Positions 23,051 through 31,967 of a DNA stretch of 37,531 nt are shown here, in pieces. Source of the stretch: Deltaproteobacteria bacterium UBA1386 (GTDB taxonomy: Bacteria > Desulfobacterota > Syntrophorhabdia > Syntrophorhabdales > Syntrophorhabdaceae); contig DBQU01000004.1 in NCBI GenBank assembly GCA_002305765.1, forward strand, positions 8,234 to 45,764. The letters are read 5' to 3'. The notes beneath the pieces are model-generated. The model was given only the letters and a program-made list of their open reading frames with translations. It was not told where the DNA came from and made no database searches. Within the stretch, counting starts at the first letter, position 1; each line of letters begins with the position of its first letter. The position numbers were made by a program, and so were the translations under genes.

Positions 23051-24436
23051 TCACGAGGTCTTCGGGTAGTAGCGTTCGATGAACTCGTCGCGGACGCGTT
23101 TCAACAGGTTGGGCGGCAGCATGCCCAGAAGCTCCCAGCCGATGCGCAGACTTTCCTCTATGGTACGGTTCTCGTATTCGCCCTGGCGGACGAAACGGTC
23201 CTCGAAGGCGTCGGAGAACTTCACGAAGAGGACATCCTCCTCCGTCAGCGCCGACTCTCCAAGGACCACTGCCAGTTCCCTCGCGTTCTTTCCCTGGGCA
23301 TAGGCCGCGTAGAGCTGGTTCATGACGTCCGAGTGGTCTTCCCGCGTCTTTCCGGCCCCGATGCCCTTGTCCTTGAGACGCGAGAGGGACGGAAGGACGT
23401 CGACGGGCGGGTAGATGCCCTGGGTGTGAAGAGGGCGGAGGATGATGATCTGCCCCTCGGTGATGTAGCCCGTCAGGTCGGGGATGGGGTGCGTCTTATC
23501 GTCCTCGGGCATGGTGAGAACGGGGATCTGCGTTATGGACCCGTTCTTTCCCTTGATGCGGCCCGCGCGTTCATAGATCGTCGAAAGGTCGGTATAGAGA
23601 TAACCGGGGTATCCGCGGCGTCCGGGCACTTCCTTCCTTGCCGCCGAGATCTCCCGGAGGGCCTCGCAATAGTTGGTTATGTCCGTGAGGATGACGAGGA
23701 CATGCATGTCCTTCTCAAAGGCAAGGAACTCTGCCGTTGTCAGCGCCATGCGGGGGAGGGTGAGCCTCTCTATGGGCGGGTCGTCGGCAAGGTTTATGAA
23801 AAGGACGGAACGCTCGATGGCCCCCGTCTTCCTGAAGTCGGCGATGAAGAACTCCGCTTCCTCGAATGTGATGCCCATGGCGGCGAAGACGACGGCGAAC
23901 TTCTCGCCCGTCTTGAGGACCGTCGCCTGTCTCGCGATCTGGGCGGCTATCCGGGAATGGGGCAGGCCCGAGCCGGAGAAGAGGGGCAGTTTCTGGCCCC
24001 TCACGAGTGTGTTGAGAAGGTCGATCGTCGAAATGCCCGTCTGGATGAACTCGTTCGGGTAGTCCCGGGCGTAGGGATTGATCTGGTTGCCGTTGACGTT
24101 GAGATACTTCTCTGGGATGATGGCGGGGCCGTCGTCTATGGGCCGGCCGGAGCCGTCGAAGACGCGGCCGAGCATGTCGATGGACATGCCGAGCTCCATC
24201 CCCTTGGCGAGGAACTTCACCTTCACATCCTGCGGGGAGAGTCCCCGTGTCCCCTCGAAGACCTGCACCATGGCCTTTCTGCCATGCACCTCCAGGACGC
24301 GGCCCCGGCGGAGGCTGCCGTCCTCCAGTTTTATGTCGGCAAGCTCCCCGTAGGTAACGCCTTCCACGTCGTCGACGAGCATGAGGGGCCCGGCGATCTC
24401 CTTTACTGTCCTGTACTCCCGAATGATGTTTCCCAT
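23051..24436 (-). CDS. atpB: V/A-type ATPase subunit B (regulatory nucleotide-binding subunit)
   Basis: A 461-residue subunit that begins with REYRTVKEIAGPLMLVDDVEGVTYGE, the standard start. The segments FSGSGLPHSRIAAQIARQA, DDPPIERLTLPRMALTTAEFLAFE and RGYPGYLYTDLSTIYERAGRI are the family core. As in other B subunits there is no functional Walker A lysine motif (SGSGLPHS replaces GxxxxGKT). It alternates with subunit A in the catalytic hexamer. Gap to subunit A is 24 bp. Confidence 0.97.
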   Translation of the reverse strand: MGNIIREYRTVKEIAGPLMLVDDVEGVTYGELADIKLEDGSLRRGRVLEVHGRKAMVQVFEGTRGLSPQDVKVKFLAKGMELGMSIDMLGRVFDGSGRPIDDGPAIIPEKYLNVNGNQINPYARDYPNEFIQTGISTIDLLNTLVRGQKLPLFSGSGLPHSRIAAQIARQATVLKTGEKFAVVFAAMGITFEEAEFFIADFRKTGAIERSVLFINLADDPPIERLTLPRMALTTAEFLAFEKDMHVLVILTDITNYCEALREISAARKEVPGRRGYPGYLYTDLSTIYERAGRIKGKNGSITQIPVLTMPEDDKTHPIPDLTGYITEGQIIILRPLHTQGIYPPVDVLPSLSRLKDKGIGAGKTREDHSDVMNQLYAAYAQGKNARELAVVLGESALTEEDVLFVKFSDAFEDRFVRQGEYENRTIEESLRIGWELLGMLPPNLLKRVRDEFIERYYPKTS

Positions 24437-24460
24437 CGTCTCATCTACCTCGTAATCTCG

Positions 24461-26218
24461 TTACCAGATCAGCGCGCGAATGCTGTTCACTATGTCCCCT
24501 TCGATGGAGCCGAACCTTTCCAGTTCCTCCTCGGGAATGAGCCTCGCCCGTGTTATGTCCTCGAGAACGTTGAGCTTCAGAAGGGCCTCCAGCGTGGCTC
24601 CGTCGGCAAGCCCCGTGCGTATCTCATCGTAGTAGCGCAGGATAAGATTGAGAAGCAGGAACTGCTTCCTGAGCGACGTGTAGGTGTCGCGGTCATCGAA
24701 GGCGTTCTGGTGGAGAAAATCCTCCCGGATCATCCTGGCAGCCTGCATCAGGAGCCTGTCCTCCAGGGACAGGGCGTCGATGCCGACGAGCCTGACGAGC
24801 TCGTCCAGTTCCGCTTCCTTCTGAAGGATGGTCATGGCCCGTTTCCTGTTGACGGACCACATCCTGTCTATCTTCTCGTCCGCGTCCGCGTCGACGATGT
24901 CCTGGTAGAGCGAGTAGGACGACAGCCAGTTGATGGCCGGGAAGTGCCTGGCGAAGGCCAGTTTGTCGTCGAGTCCCCAATAAACCTTGACGACACGGAG
25001 CGTTGTCTGGACGACGGGTTCCGAAAGGTCGCCTCCGGGAGGGGAGACGGCCCCGATGATGGAGACCGCGCCACGGCGGTCGTCGGAGCCTATGCAGATA
25101 ACGGAGCCCGCCCGTTCGTAAAAGCCGGCGATCCGCGATCCGAGGTAGGCGGGATAGCCTTCTTCCCCGGGCATCTCCTCGAGACGCCCGGATATCTCCC
25201 GCATGGCCTCGGCCCATCGGCTGGTGGAATCGGCCATGAGGGCGACGGAGTATCCCATGTCGCGGAAGTACTCGGCGATGGCGATGCCTGTGAAAACGCT
25301 GGCCTCGCGGGCCGCGACGGGCATGTTCGACGTGTTGGCGATGAGGACGGTGCGCTCCATCAGGGGTTCTCCCGTTTCCGGGTCTTTAAGGTGCGGGAAC
25401 TCCATGAGAACGTCCGTCATCTCGTTGCCGCGCTCGCCGCAGCCGACATACACGACGATCTGCGCGTCGGCCCACTTGGCGAGTTGGTGCTGGACGACGG
25501 TCTTGCCGCTTCCGAAGGGCCCCGGGACGCAGGCGGTGCCGCCCTTTGTTATGGGGAAGAACATGTCAATGATGCGCTGCCCCGTCGTCATCGTCTCCGT
25601 CGGCGGGACCTTCCGCTTCGTCGGGCGCGGGTCGCGGACAGGCCATCTCTGGACCATCGTCACGCCGAAGGGGCCGCCGGGGCTCTGGATGACGGCGACC
25701 TCCGTATCCACGTTCCCCGTTACGGGGCCTATCTTTCCCACGGTCCCCGATTTGCCCGGCGGGACCATGATCTTGTGGCTGACAAGGGCGCTTTCCTGGA
25801 CGGTCCCCAGGATGTCACCCCCCTTCACGGCATCGCCAACGCGGGCGAGCGGCACGAAGTCCCATTTCTTTGACCTGTCGAGGGCCGGGCGTTGGGTCCC
25901 CCTCACGATGTATTCTCCGAAATCCTGCGCGAGAACATCGAGAGGTCTCTGTATGCCGTCATAGATGGAACGGATAAGGCCGGGCCCCAGCTCGACGCTC
26001 AGCGGCTCACCGGTGCGTACGACGGGTTGACCGGGACCTATGCCTTCCGTCTCCTCGTATGTCTGTATCGAGTACTCCTCTCCCTTGATCTCGATGATCT
26101 CGCCGAAGAGCCCCAGTTCCCCGACGCGGACCATCTCGAACATGCGCGCGCCCGACAGGCCTCTGGCAACCACCAGTGGACCCGAGACCTTTATCACCTC
26201 TCCCTTCATTCCATCCAT
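24461..26218 (-). CDS. atpA: V/A-type ATPase subunit A (catalytic)
   Basis: The 585-residue catalytic subunit. Walker A is GPFGSGKTVVQHQ, and VVYVGCGERGNEMTDVL, ALMADSTSRWAEAMREISGRLEEMPGEEGYPAYL and the N-terminal KGEVIKVSGPLVVARGL are all diagnostic. The non-homologous insertion typical of V-type A subunits accounts for its length compared with F-type beta. The ATG at 26218 is preferred because GAGGG lies 8 nt upstream; an ATG at 26233 that overlaps the stop of subunit F is the longer alternative. Sits between F and B. Confidence 0.97.
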   Translation of the reverse strand: MDGMKGEVIKVSGPLVVARGLSGARMFEMVRVGELGLFGEIIEIKGEEYSIQTYEETEGIGPGQPVVRTGEPLSVELGPGLIRSIYDGIQRPLDVLAQDFGEYIVRGTQRPALDRSKKWDFVPLARVGDAVKGGDILGTVQESALVSHKIMVPPGKSGTVGKIGPVTGNVDTEVAVIQSPGGPFGVTMVQRWPVRDPRPTKRKVPPTETMTTGQRIIDMFFPITKGGTACVPGPFGSGKTVVQHQLAKWADAQIVVYVGCGERGNEMTDVLMEFPHLKDPETGEPLMERTVLIANTSNMPVAAREASVFTGIAIAEYFRDMGYSVALMADSTSRWAEAMREISGRLEEMPGEEGYPAYLGSRIAGFYERAGSVICIGSDDRRGAVSIIGAVSPPGGDLSEPVVQTTLRVVKVYWGLDDKLAFARHFPAINWLSSYSLYQDIVDADADEKIDRMWSVNRKRAMTILQKEAELDELVRLVGIDALSLEDRLLMQAARMIREDFLHQNAFDDRDTYTSLRKQFLLLNLILRYYDEIRTGLADGATLEALLKLNVLEDITRARLIPEEELERFGSIEGDIVNSIRALIW

Positions 26219-26229
26219 CCTGTCATCCC

Positions 26230-26580
26230 TCATTCCTGTTCGCTGGTCTCATCTTCTTCCTTCTTGAAAAGGTCTATGCCCATGGAGCGTTCGATCGCCT
26301 TTCTCATCTCGTTGTACCCTGTCCTCGGACTGTCTTCGTACATGGGGACCACCGTGAGAATGACGTCGCTCCGGGTACGGAACTCCTCGACCACCCCCGG
26401 TGCCTCGGCCGCGATGCTCTCGGTGACGAGGATGAGCCCTATGTCGTTCCTGCGCGAAAGCATGAAGAGCTCTTCGGCGAGGTCCTTCGGGTCCGATACG
26501 GCCACGATCTCGAACCCGATGCCCTTGAAGCCCAGGATCAGGTGTTTCTCGCCGACAATACAGGCCTTAGCCATAGACAT
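26230..26580 (-). CDS. atpF: V/A-type ATPase subunit F
   Basis: A 116-residue protein with the Rossmann-like alternation typical of subunit F: MAKACIVGEKHLILGFKGIGFEIVAVSDP at the N-terminus and NDIGLILVTESIAAEAPGVVEEF in the middle. It binds subunit D in the rotor stalk and modulates activity. The start codon lies 14 nt inside the end of the subunit C gene, so translation is coupled. A short acidic C-terminal tail (KKEEDETSEQE) follows. Confidence 0.9.
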   Translation of the reverse strand: MSMAKACIVGEKHLILGFKGIGFEIVAVSDPKDLAEELFMLSRRNDIGLILVTESIAAEAPGVVEEFRTRSDVILTVVPMYEDSPRTGYNEMRKAIERSMGIDLFKKEEDETSEQE

Positions 26581-27571
26581 ACCTCAACCGCGGACCCAGG
26601 ATATCCTCGTGTATCCTGTTGATCTTTCCCGTGACGACAAGCTTGAGGTTCTGCATCTCCGCCTCAAGGGCCATGAGAAAGGCGAATACCCGTTCGGGCC
26701 CCGATGTTTCGAGGCGCGCGTAGGCGGAGAGGTGAAGGACGAAATTCGTCACCTTGAGCTCGAACGTGGAGATCTGGTCGTCGTAAGGCATCTGGATGGC
26801 GCGGGCCAGCTGGTCCCCGATCTCTCCTCCCACCAGGTCGGGCCAGGCTGCGGGATCCGGTGTCCCCGCCAGGTCCAGGATGAGGGGGTTTTCCTCTCCC
26901 ACGGGCAGGAAAAGATCGACAACCTGTTTCAGGTCGCGACCCTGTCTGAGCACCCGCCACAGGGACGAAACGGCATGTCCCAGGACGCGCTCCTGGACGC
27001 AGGAGCGAATGAGGGGACTGTCGATCTCGTCGGCCAGCATGAGCAGGTGGCGAAGATACGCCCCGTCGACGAACATGTCGGACATGGATTCATCGAGCTC
27101 GCCGAGGTCTATTCCGGCGCCCGTGATCCGGTCCCTGAAGGGGGAGGGCAGGTCGGCATAGTCTCCGTCGAGAACGGCGCCTATCGTCTGCTCCCTGATC
27201 ATTCCCGGCAGAAAGCGGCTGTCTATACCGGAAAGAGCGCTCTTTATGTTGAGATAGTCGTTCCGTATGAGAAAGAGGTCAGCGGGAACGGGGGAAGGGC
27301 ACTCGGCCCTGATCGAGGTGGCGAGGTCGTAGAAGCATTCGTCGGCTATGGCGCTGAAATCGTCCCAGGGGATACCGGGATCGAGATAGTCCTCGATCAG
27401 CGTCCCCTGAAGGTGCTGGTATACGTCCTCCGTATGATGCATCTCTATGATGAGGGTGAAGAATTCCCTCGGCAGCAGCTTTCCTTCAAGGGCGCTCATC
27501 CTGCCGCAGACGAAACCCCAGTCGGGACGGTTCTTGATGAAAGGTATCATGTAGCCGGCAGACAGTCTCAT
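26567..27571 (-). CDS. atpC: V/A-type ATPase subunit C (d-like rotor cap)
   Basis: A 334-residue, mostly helical protein in the position and of the length of subunit C (homologue of eukaryotic subunit d). Conserved features include DYLNIKSALSG in the middle and LRYVYG at the C-terminus, and the acidic/aromatic repeat pattern of three similar helical bundles. It caps the K-ring and receives the D/F shaft. The start overlaps the stop of the subunit E gene by 4 nt (ATGA). Confidence 0.88.
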   Translation of the reverse strand: MRLSAGYMIPFIKNRPDWGFVCGRMSALEGKLLPREFFTLIIEMHHTEDVYQHLQGTLIEDYLDPGIPWDDFSAIADECFYDLATSIRAECPSPVPADLFLIRNDYLNIKSALSGIDSRFLPGMIREQTIGAVLDGDYADLPSPFRDRITGAGIDLGELDESMSDMFVDGAYLRHLLMLADEIDSPLIRSCVQERVLGHAVSSLWRVLRQGRDLKQVVDLFLPVGEENPLILDLAGTPDPAAWPDLVGGEIGDQLARAIQMPYDDQISTFELKVTNFVLHLSAYARLETSGPERVFAFLMALEAEMQNLKLVVTGKINRIHEDILGPRLRYVYG

Positions 27572-28152
27572 TCGCGTGCAAGGTCCTCGGCGATCTCGGG
27601 CAGAAGCGACCGCTCTATGTCCTGTAATACTGTCTCTATCGTTGCGTCCACCTCAAATTCATCGCTTATGAAGATGAAGCCTCCCCTTTCCGGGAGAGAA
27701 CCGTCATCGATCTCCACGTCTCCCTCGCCGCCCCCGGCGGTGATGCCTGCGAGGAGTTTCGAGAACACCTCCCTGTCGTCGGGGTGGATCCGTATCCGTC
27801 CCTTCCGGCCCTGGGTGATCTTTTCCAGGAAACCCTTCATCACCCGCCCATACTCGTCGGCGGGCCAGGAAAGCACCGTTTGGCGGGCCCTGTCGAAGAT
27901 GGCCCGAAGAAAGGCGTTCCTCGCCTCGAGGTACTCCTTCCCGGCATTTCCCTGGAAGTGGGCCAGTTTCCGGGAATACTCCTCCTCGATAAAGCGGGAA
28001 CGGGCCTCATACTGGTACTCGAATTCCCGCCTCAGGTTCTCCTTCTGGATCTCCAGCTTTTCTTTCGCCTGTCTCGCAGCGGCGGCACTGATGTGCTCCG
28101 CCTCCGTCCTTGATGCCTTTAACACCGCTTCTTTGATCTTGTCAAGACTCAT
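27568..28152 (-). CDS. atpE: V/A-type ATPase subunit E (peripheral stalk)
   Basis: A 194-residue protein with a long N-terminal helix rich in E/K/R/A (residues 1-100), then a globular C-terminal part (IRIHPDDREVFSKLLAGITAG...DVEIDDGSLPERGGFIF). GGFIFISDEFEVDATIETVL is a typical subunit E end. It pairs with subunit H to form the stator stalk. Located between K (24 bp gap) and C (4-nt overlap), the usual place in this operon type. Confidence 0.92.
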   Translation of the reverse strand: MSLDKIKEAVLKASRTEAEHISAAAARQAKEKLEIQKENLRREFEYQYEARSRFIEEEYSRKLAHFQGNAGKEYLEARNAFLRAIFDRARQTVLSWPADEYGRVMKGFLEKITQGRKGRIRIHPDDREVFSKLLAGITAGGGEGDVEIDDGSLPERGGFIFISDEFEVDATIETVLQDIERSLLPEIAEDLARE

Positions 28153-28176
28153 GTCCCGCCCGGCTCCTTCGTCCGT

Positions 28177-28692
28177 CTACTGTGGCAAGAGCTGCAGCAC
28201 AGAGGGTTGCGTGAGGAAGATTATGAAGAGGATGGTCGCAAGGAGGGCCACGACGGCGTAGGTCTCGACAAAGGCGGGAAAGAGGATGGCCCGTCCCGCC
28301 GACTCCGGTCGTCTCGCGATGAGCGCTATTCCCGCTGCCGATGCCTCTCCCTGCTTTATGGAAGAGACGAGCTGGGCGATCCCGTTGCCGAGGCCGATGA
28401 AGAAGAGCGCGAGGCCCGTTCCAAGGGATATCTTGAGATTTCCCCCCCCGATGAGGCCCGTCTGGGTCATGATGAGGATGGCGGCGATGAAGCCGTAGAA
28501 TCCCTGCGTGCCCGGCAAGGCTATCATGATGAGCATGCGCCCGAAAAGCTCCGGTTTTTCACGCATCACTCCCGCTCCGGCATGGGAGGCGATGGCGATC
28601 CCGCAGGCCGAACCGGCGCCCGCCAGACCAAAGGTGAGGCCCGCCCCCGCGTAGCAAAGACCACGACCAATCTCGATCCATTCTGGGGTCAT
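28177..28692 (-). CDS. atpK: V/A-type ATPase subunit K (membrane ring) with Na+-ligand signature
   Basis: A 171-residue four-helix proteolipid made of two fused hairpins, the size of E. hirae NtpK. The Na+ ligands known from that protein (L61, T64, Q65, Y68, Q110, E139) line up here as L59, T62, Q63, Y66, Q114 and E143: LPGTQGFYGF, KQGEASAAGI and FPAFVETYAVV. The motor glutamate occurs only in the second hairpin. H+-type rings usually lack the Q/T set, so coupling to Na+ is the best reading, though it is based on ligand comparison alone. The start follows GGAGGAAG at 6 nt. Confidence 0.95.
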   Translation of the reverse strand: MTPEWIEIGRGLCYAGAGLTFGLAGAGSACGIAIASHAGAGVMREKPELFGRMLIMIALPGTQGFYGFIAAILIMTQTGLIGGGNLKISLGTGLALFFIGLGNGIAQLVSSIKQGEASAAGIALIARRPESAGRAILFPAFVETYAVVALLATILFIIFLTQPSVLQLLPQ

Positions 28693-28719
28693 TGTATTCT
28701 TCCTCCAAAGTTTTTGTGA

Positions 28720-30810
28720 TCATCCATTTTTTCTTGCTTCCTTTTTCATCTCGCACAGGGGCGAGTCGAACCCGAGCGGCCGGAAGGGCCGCGCCCCGGC
28801 GTCATAGAACCGTCCGAAGAACTCGACGAATATGAGACGCATCGAGTGGACGAAGGCGCCCAGGAGACTGATGACGAAGTTGAAAAGATGGCCCGCGACG
28901 ACGACAAGGATAAAGCAGAAGAGTCCCACGTAAGGAATGTCCCTCAAAAGTCCGCCGAGCATGTTGAAGGTCGTTCCCACGATGGACGTGGTGAGACCGA
29001 GGGCAAGCAGGCGGCAATAGGAGAGGACGTCGCCGATGAAGGCGGTGATCCCGTAGCTTCCCACAATCCCGTAAAGGCTGACGATCCCGCCCAGGATACG
29101 GCCCGCGGGGTTCTTCATGTCCCGCCCCTGGGTCAGGATAAGGCCCAGCGCCCCGGCGCCGAACAGCGCGAGGCCGGTCCGATAGAGTGTCTGCGGCGTT
29201 TCGACGAAAAGCTTGCTGACGAGTATAAGCAAGCCGGGGAGTGTCAGGTACCAGAAGAACCCGTCAAAGACGGCGCTCTTCCAGTCTCCCTTTCTGATGG
29301 TCCCGTACATCCTGAGGGCGATCCCGAAGAACTGGTTCAGAATGCCGATCAGCAGGGCGAAGAGCAGGGCGTAGATCGTCTTGCTTATGGGGTCGAGAAC
29401 CACGAAGAAGGACTGTATGCGCATGAGCAGGTTGTTCTCGCCCAGGTACTTTTCCATGTAAAGGTCGCCGAACCAGGACCCCAGCAGGGCCCCGAAGATG
29501 ACGGTACTTATGCCGCCGCCGAGAAGGATACGCCCGAAATCCGCCACGCCCTGGTATTGTTTTGTCCTTTTAATGAGATAGAGTGAGGTCGCGATGAGCA
29601 TGAGGCCATACCCGACATCGGAAAAGCATATGCCGAAGAAGAGATAGAAGTTCACGTGCAGATACGGCGTGGGGTCAAAGCCGCGGTACGGCGGCAGGCC
29701 GAACATCTCCACCAGCAGGGAGAGCGGCCGGAAGACCTTCGGAAGGGAGAGGCTAACCGGTACGTTCTCGTCTTCGGAAGGGTCGTCGAGGATGATAACA
29801 GAGTCGGGAAACTCTTTGGCGAAGGCGCCTTGCAGACGCTCGACATCCCGGGCCCGTATGTACCCGGTGAGAAGATGGACCCATCTCCCGCCGAGGGTCT
29901 TTGTCAACGCCAGTCGTTCGTTTCTGGCAGCCGTCCAGAAAGCCTTGAGGGTAATGAGGGTACGTCGGTCGGAGGCAAGCGCCCTGACCTCCGTGACGGT
30001 CTCCTCGATGGTGGCGGACAACTGGAGCAGGTCTTCCTGGAGGGTCCTGACACGGTCGCTTATCGTCCCCGAGAAGTCGGGGAGCTCCGTTTCGATGAAG
30101 GAAAGCCGGGACAGTCCGTCCTTCACCTCGTCCACGTCATCGGCGAGGACGGCAATGAGTATCCTGACGTTGTCCTGATTCGCCGCTCTTTTCCCCCCGG
30201 GGGCGGGTGTGAACCCGGACGGGTATGTCCCGCAGGTGTCGGGCCCCTCCTCGATCAATTCCCAGGCGATGCCGGTCCAGGGAGATACCGGCCTTGAGAG
30301 GTGCTCCAGGTTCTTGCGGGGCAGGTGGCCAAAGACCAGGCGAATCCGGCGGGGACGGTGAAAATCCTCCATTGCGAACGAGAGGTCGCACAGGGGCAAG
30401 AGCGCGGTCAGGCGGTTCTCGATGTCTCCTTTTGCGCGCTCGCTGCGCCTGAGTACCTCGTCGAGTTCGTTTGCCTGCCGGGAGCGGGCGGCGAGATCGT
30501 AGTTGTCCGTCGCTTCTTTGAGCTCCTGCTTGTCGATTATCTGGGGGACCGGCGTCAGACCCTGGAAGAACCCCTGTTCTTCGGGTGCGTAGGCCTTCAG
30601 AAGATTGAGGATGGCGTCTATCTTGTGAAGTACGTCGTCGATGTCTTCTGTGGAGACACCCTTGATCTTCATGCCGGGGGCTGTTTCTTCGAGGCCTTCA
30701 CCGGCATCGGTAACGTCGACGATGCCAAGGGCGCTGACGGTGCGCAGAAGGCGCTTGCTGCTATGCATGGGGCTTAAGATCGTCAGCTTCTTGATGGGGT
30801 CTATCGCCAT
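28720..30810 (-). CDS. atpI: V/A-type ATPase subunit I (a subunit)
   Basis: A 696-residue protein with a soluble N-terminal half (to about residue 385) and about seven to eight membrane helices in the second half. The essential arginines of the a-subunit half-channel are present in DVLSYCRLLALGL and GAFVHSMRLIFVEFFGRFY. A GICFSDVGYGL segment marks the first membrane helix. The protein forms the ion path against the K-ring and binds the peripheral stalk. ATG 30810 lies 4 bp after the subunit H stop and opens with the standard MAIDPIKKLTIL, so the longer frame extension is not used. Confidence 0.95.
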   Translation of the reverse strand: MAIDPIKKLTILSPMHSSKRLLRTVSALGIVDVTDAGEGLEETAPGMKIKGVSTEDIDDVLHKIDAILNLLKAYAPEEQGFFQGLTPVPQIIDKQELKEATDNYDLAARSRQANELDEVLRRSERAKGDIENRLTALLPLCDLSFAMEDFHRPRRIRLVFGHLPRKNLEHLSRPVSPWTGIAWELIEEGPDTCGTYPSGFTPAPGGKRAANQDNVRILIAVLADDVDEVKDGLSRLSFIETELPDFSGTISDRVRTLQEDLLQLSATIEETVTEVRALASDRRTLITLKAFWTAARNERLALTKTLGGRWVHLLTGYIRARDVERLQGAFAKEFPDSVIILDDPSEDENVPVSLSLPKVFRPLSLLVEMFGLPPYRGFDPTPYLHVNFYLFFGICFSDVGYGLMLIATSLYLIKRTKQYQGVADFGRILLGGGISTVIFGALLGSWFGDLYMEKYLGENNLLMRIQSFFVVLDPISKTIYALLFALLIGILNQFFGIALRMYGTIRKGDWKSAVFDGFFWYLTLPGLLILVSKLFVETPQTLYRTGLALFGAGALGLILTQGRDMKNPAGRILGGIVSLYGIVGSYGITAFIGDVLSYCRLLALGLTTSIVGTTFNMLGGLLRDIPYVGLFCFILVVVAGHLFNFVISLLGAFVHSMRLIFVEFFGRFYDAGARPFRPLGFDSPLCEMKKEARKNG

Positions 30811-30814
30811 TCGT

Positions 30815-31126
30815 CTACCAGTTGTTGAACCTGTCCAGTATCCTGTTGACCTCACGCGCTGAGAACTCCTGGGGCAGTTCACGGATCGCCCGCAGTCTCC
30901 GGGCGTGCTGCGCGGTTGCCTGACTCAGAGACTCCTCGAATCTTTTTTCGACGTCGGCCCTGAACTCTGCGAGGCGGGCCTCGAGCTCGGCCGCGAGTTC
31001 CCCGCGATACCGCGTGAGTTCGTCATCGGCCGACGCGAGGATGGTTTTGGACCGGGTGTGGGCAGCTTCGATGATGCCCTCCGCCTCCTGTTCCAGCGCT
31101 ATTATGTTGTCAAGCAGGGATGCCAT
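30815..31126 (-). CDS. atpH: V/A-type ATPase subunit H/G-like peripheral stalk protein
   Basis: A 103-residue helical, strongly charged coiled-coil protein (LLDNIIALEQEAEGIIEAAHTRSKTILASADDEL...). It has the right size and position for the H (NtpF/G-like) subunit, which wraps with subunit E in the stator stalk. The ATG at 31126 is chosen because AAGGGA lies 7 nt upstream; two earlier in-frame ATGs at 31147 and 31144 have no ribosome site. First gene of the nine-gene ATPase operon. Confidence 0.85.
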   Translation of the reverse strand: MASLLDNIIALEQEAEGIIEAAHTRSKTILASADDELTRYRGELAAELEARLAEFRADVEKRFEESLSQATAQHARRLRAIRELPQEFSAREVNRILDRFNNW

Positions 31127-31212
31127 ATCGTTGTCCCTTCTCATCATTCGAAAAGTTGTGCGATATCAGCCGAAGGACAGGTCCGGCTGGATGAATAGCT
31201 AATTGAGCACTA

Positions 31213-31242
31213 TTGTTACATGGATGGGGTACTGTGTGTCAA
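31213..31242 (-). promoter_or_regulatory. Putative promoter of the V/A-ATPase operon
   Basis: On the minus strand, a perfect TTGACA (31242-31237) is followed after 18 bp by TAACAA (31218-31213). It lies about 90 bp upstream of the subunit H start in an A/T-rich gap. The leader in between contains a small AGCCG/CGGCT hairpin (31168-31188). The -10 match is weak, so the exact start is uncertain. Confidence 0.45.
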
Positions 31243-31313
31243 GTGTTTTCTACCTAGTGACATATGGGTTCATACAATGATTCGCAGGCACAATCACACG
31301 GGCCCCCCGGGGC

Positions 31314-31958
31314 TCATTGTATCCTGTCGATATCCCTGGATTTGCCGATCACTATGAGGATCTCGCTGTCCTTGATCACGTAATTAGGGGGTACCATGCT
31401 CACCGTGTCGGTCAGCGTGTCCCGTATGGCGATGACGTTGATGTTGTGTTTACTCCTCAGGTGGACGTCCGCCAGGGTCTTCCCCTGGAAGGCGGCGGGA
31501 GGGGCGATCTCACCGATGATGTAATCCTCCGCGAGGGGTATGTAGTCGAGGATGTTGGGTGATATGAGGCTTCTCGCAACCTTGCTTGCCATCTCCTTTT
31601 CGGGGATTATGACCTCTGTCGCGCCGACGCTCTCCAGGACCTGCTTGTACTCCACGTTCGGCGCCTTGACGATGATGTTCCTGATCTTCATCTGCTTGAG
31701 ATGGAGGGTGATCAGCGTGCTTGCCGCAAGGTCCTCGCCGAAGGATACGACGACGACGTCGTTCTCCCTGAGGCCCAGCGATTCCAGGACGTTCTTCTCC
31801 AGTCCGTCGCTCACTATCGCCTTCGTGGCGAAGTCGGCTATGTCCTGCACCATGTCCTTGTTCTTGTCGATGGCGATGACCTCCACGCCGCTTTCGTAGA
31901 GTTCCTTTACCAGGTTGAAGCCGAAGATCCCGATACCGATGACGACGACCCTTTTCAT
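31314..31958 (-). CDS. ktrA: KtrA/TrkA-type K+ channel regulatory subunit (RCK protein)
   Basis: A 214-residue cytoplasmic protein with an RCK_N Rossmann domain (GIGIFG at residues 8-13 and acidic D31 at the end of strand 2, as in NAD/ATP-binding RCKs) and an RCK_C/TrkA_C domain from about residue 135. One RCK unit per chain is the KtrA arrangement, not the duplicated TrkA. Such rings bind nucleotides (ATP/ADP, NAD(H), sometimes c-di-AMP) and gate the membrane subunit. Its gene is 9 bp after ktrB. Confidence 0.93.
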   Translation of the reverse strand: MKRVVVIGIGIFGFNLVKELYESGVEVIAIDKNKDMVQDIADFATKAIVSDGLEKNVLESLGLRENDVVVVSFGEDLAASTLITLHLKQMKIRNIIVKAPNVEYKQVLESVGATEVIIPEKEMASKVARSLISPNILDYIPLAEDYIIGEIAPPAAFQGKTLADVHLRSKHNINVIAIRDTLTDTVSMVPPNYVIKDSEILIVIGKSRDIDRIQ

Positions 31959-31967
31959 GTCTCCTCC

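Noticed and set aside
22268..25873. A 1201-codon open frame on the plus strand
   Set aside because: It lies antisense to the V/A-ATPase D, B and A genes, which have diagnostic motifs and proper ribosome sites. Its composition (rich in R, G, D, E, H) is typical of a GC-rich shadow frame.
25892..28261. A 789-codon plus-strand open frame
   Set aside because: Antisense to V/A-ATPase subunits A, F, C, E and K; no recognisable domain.
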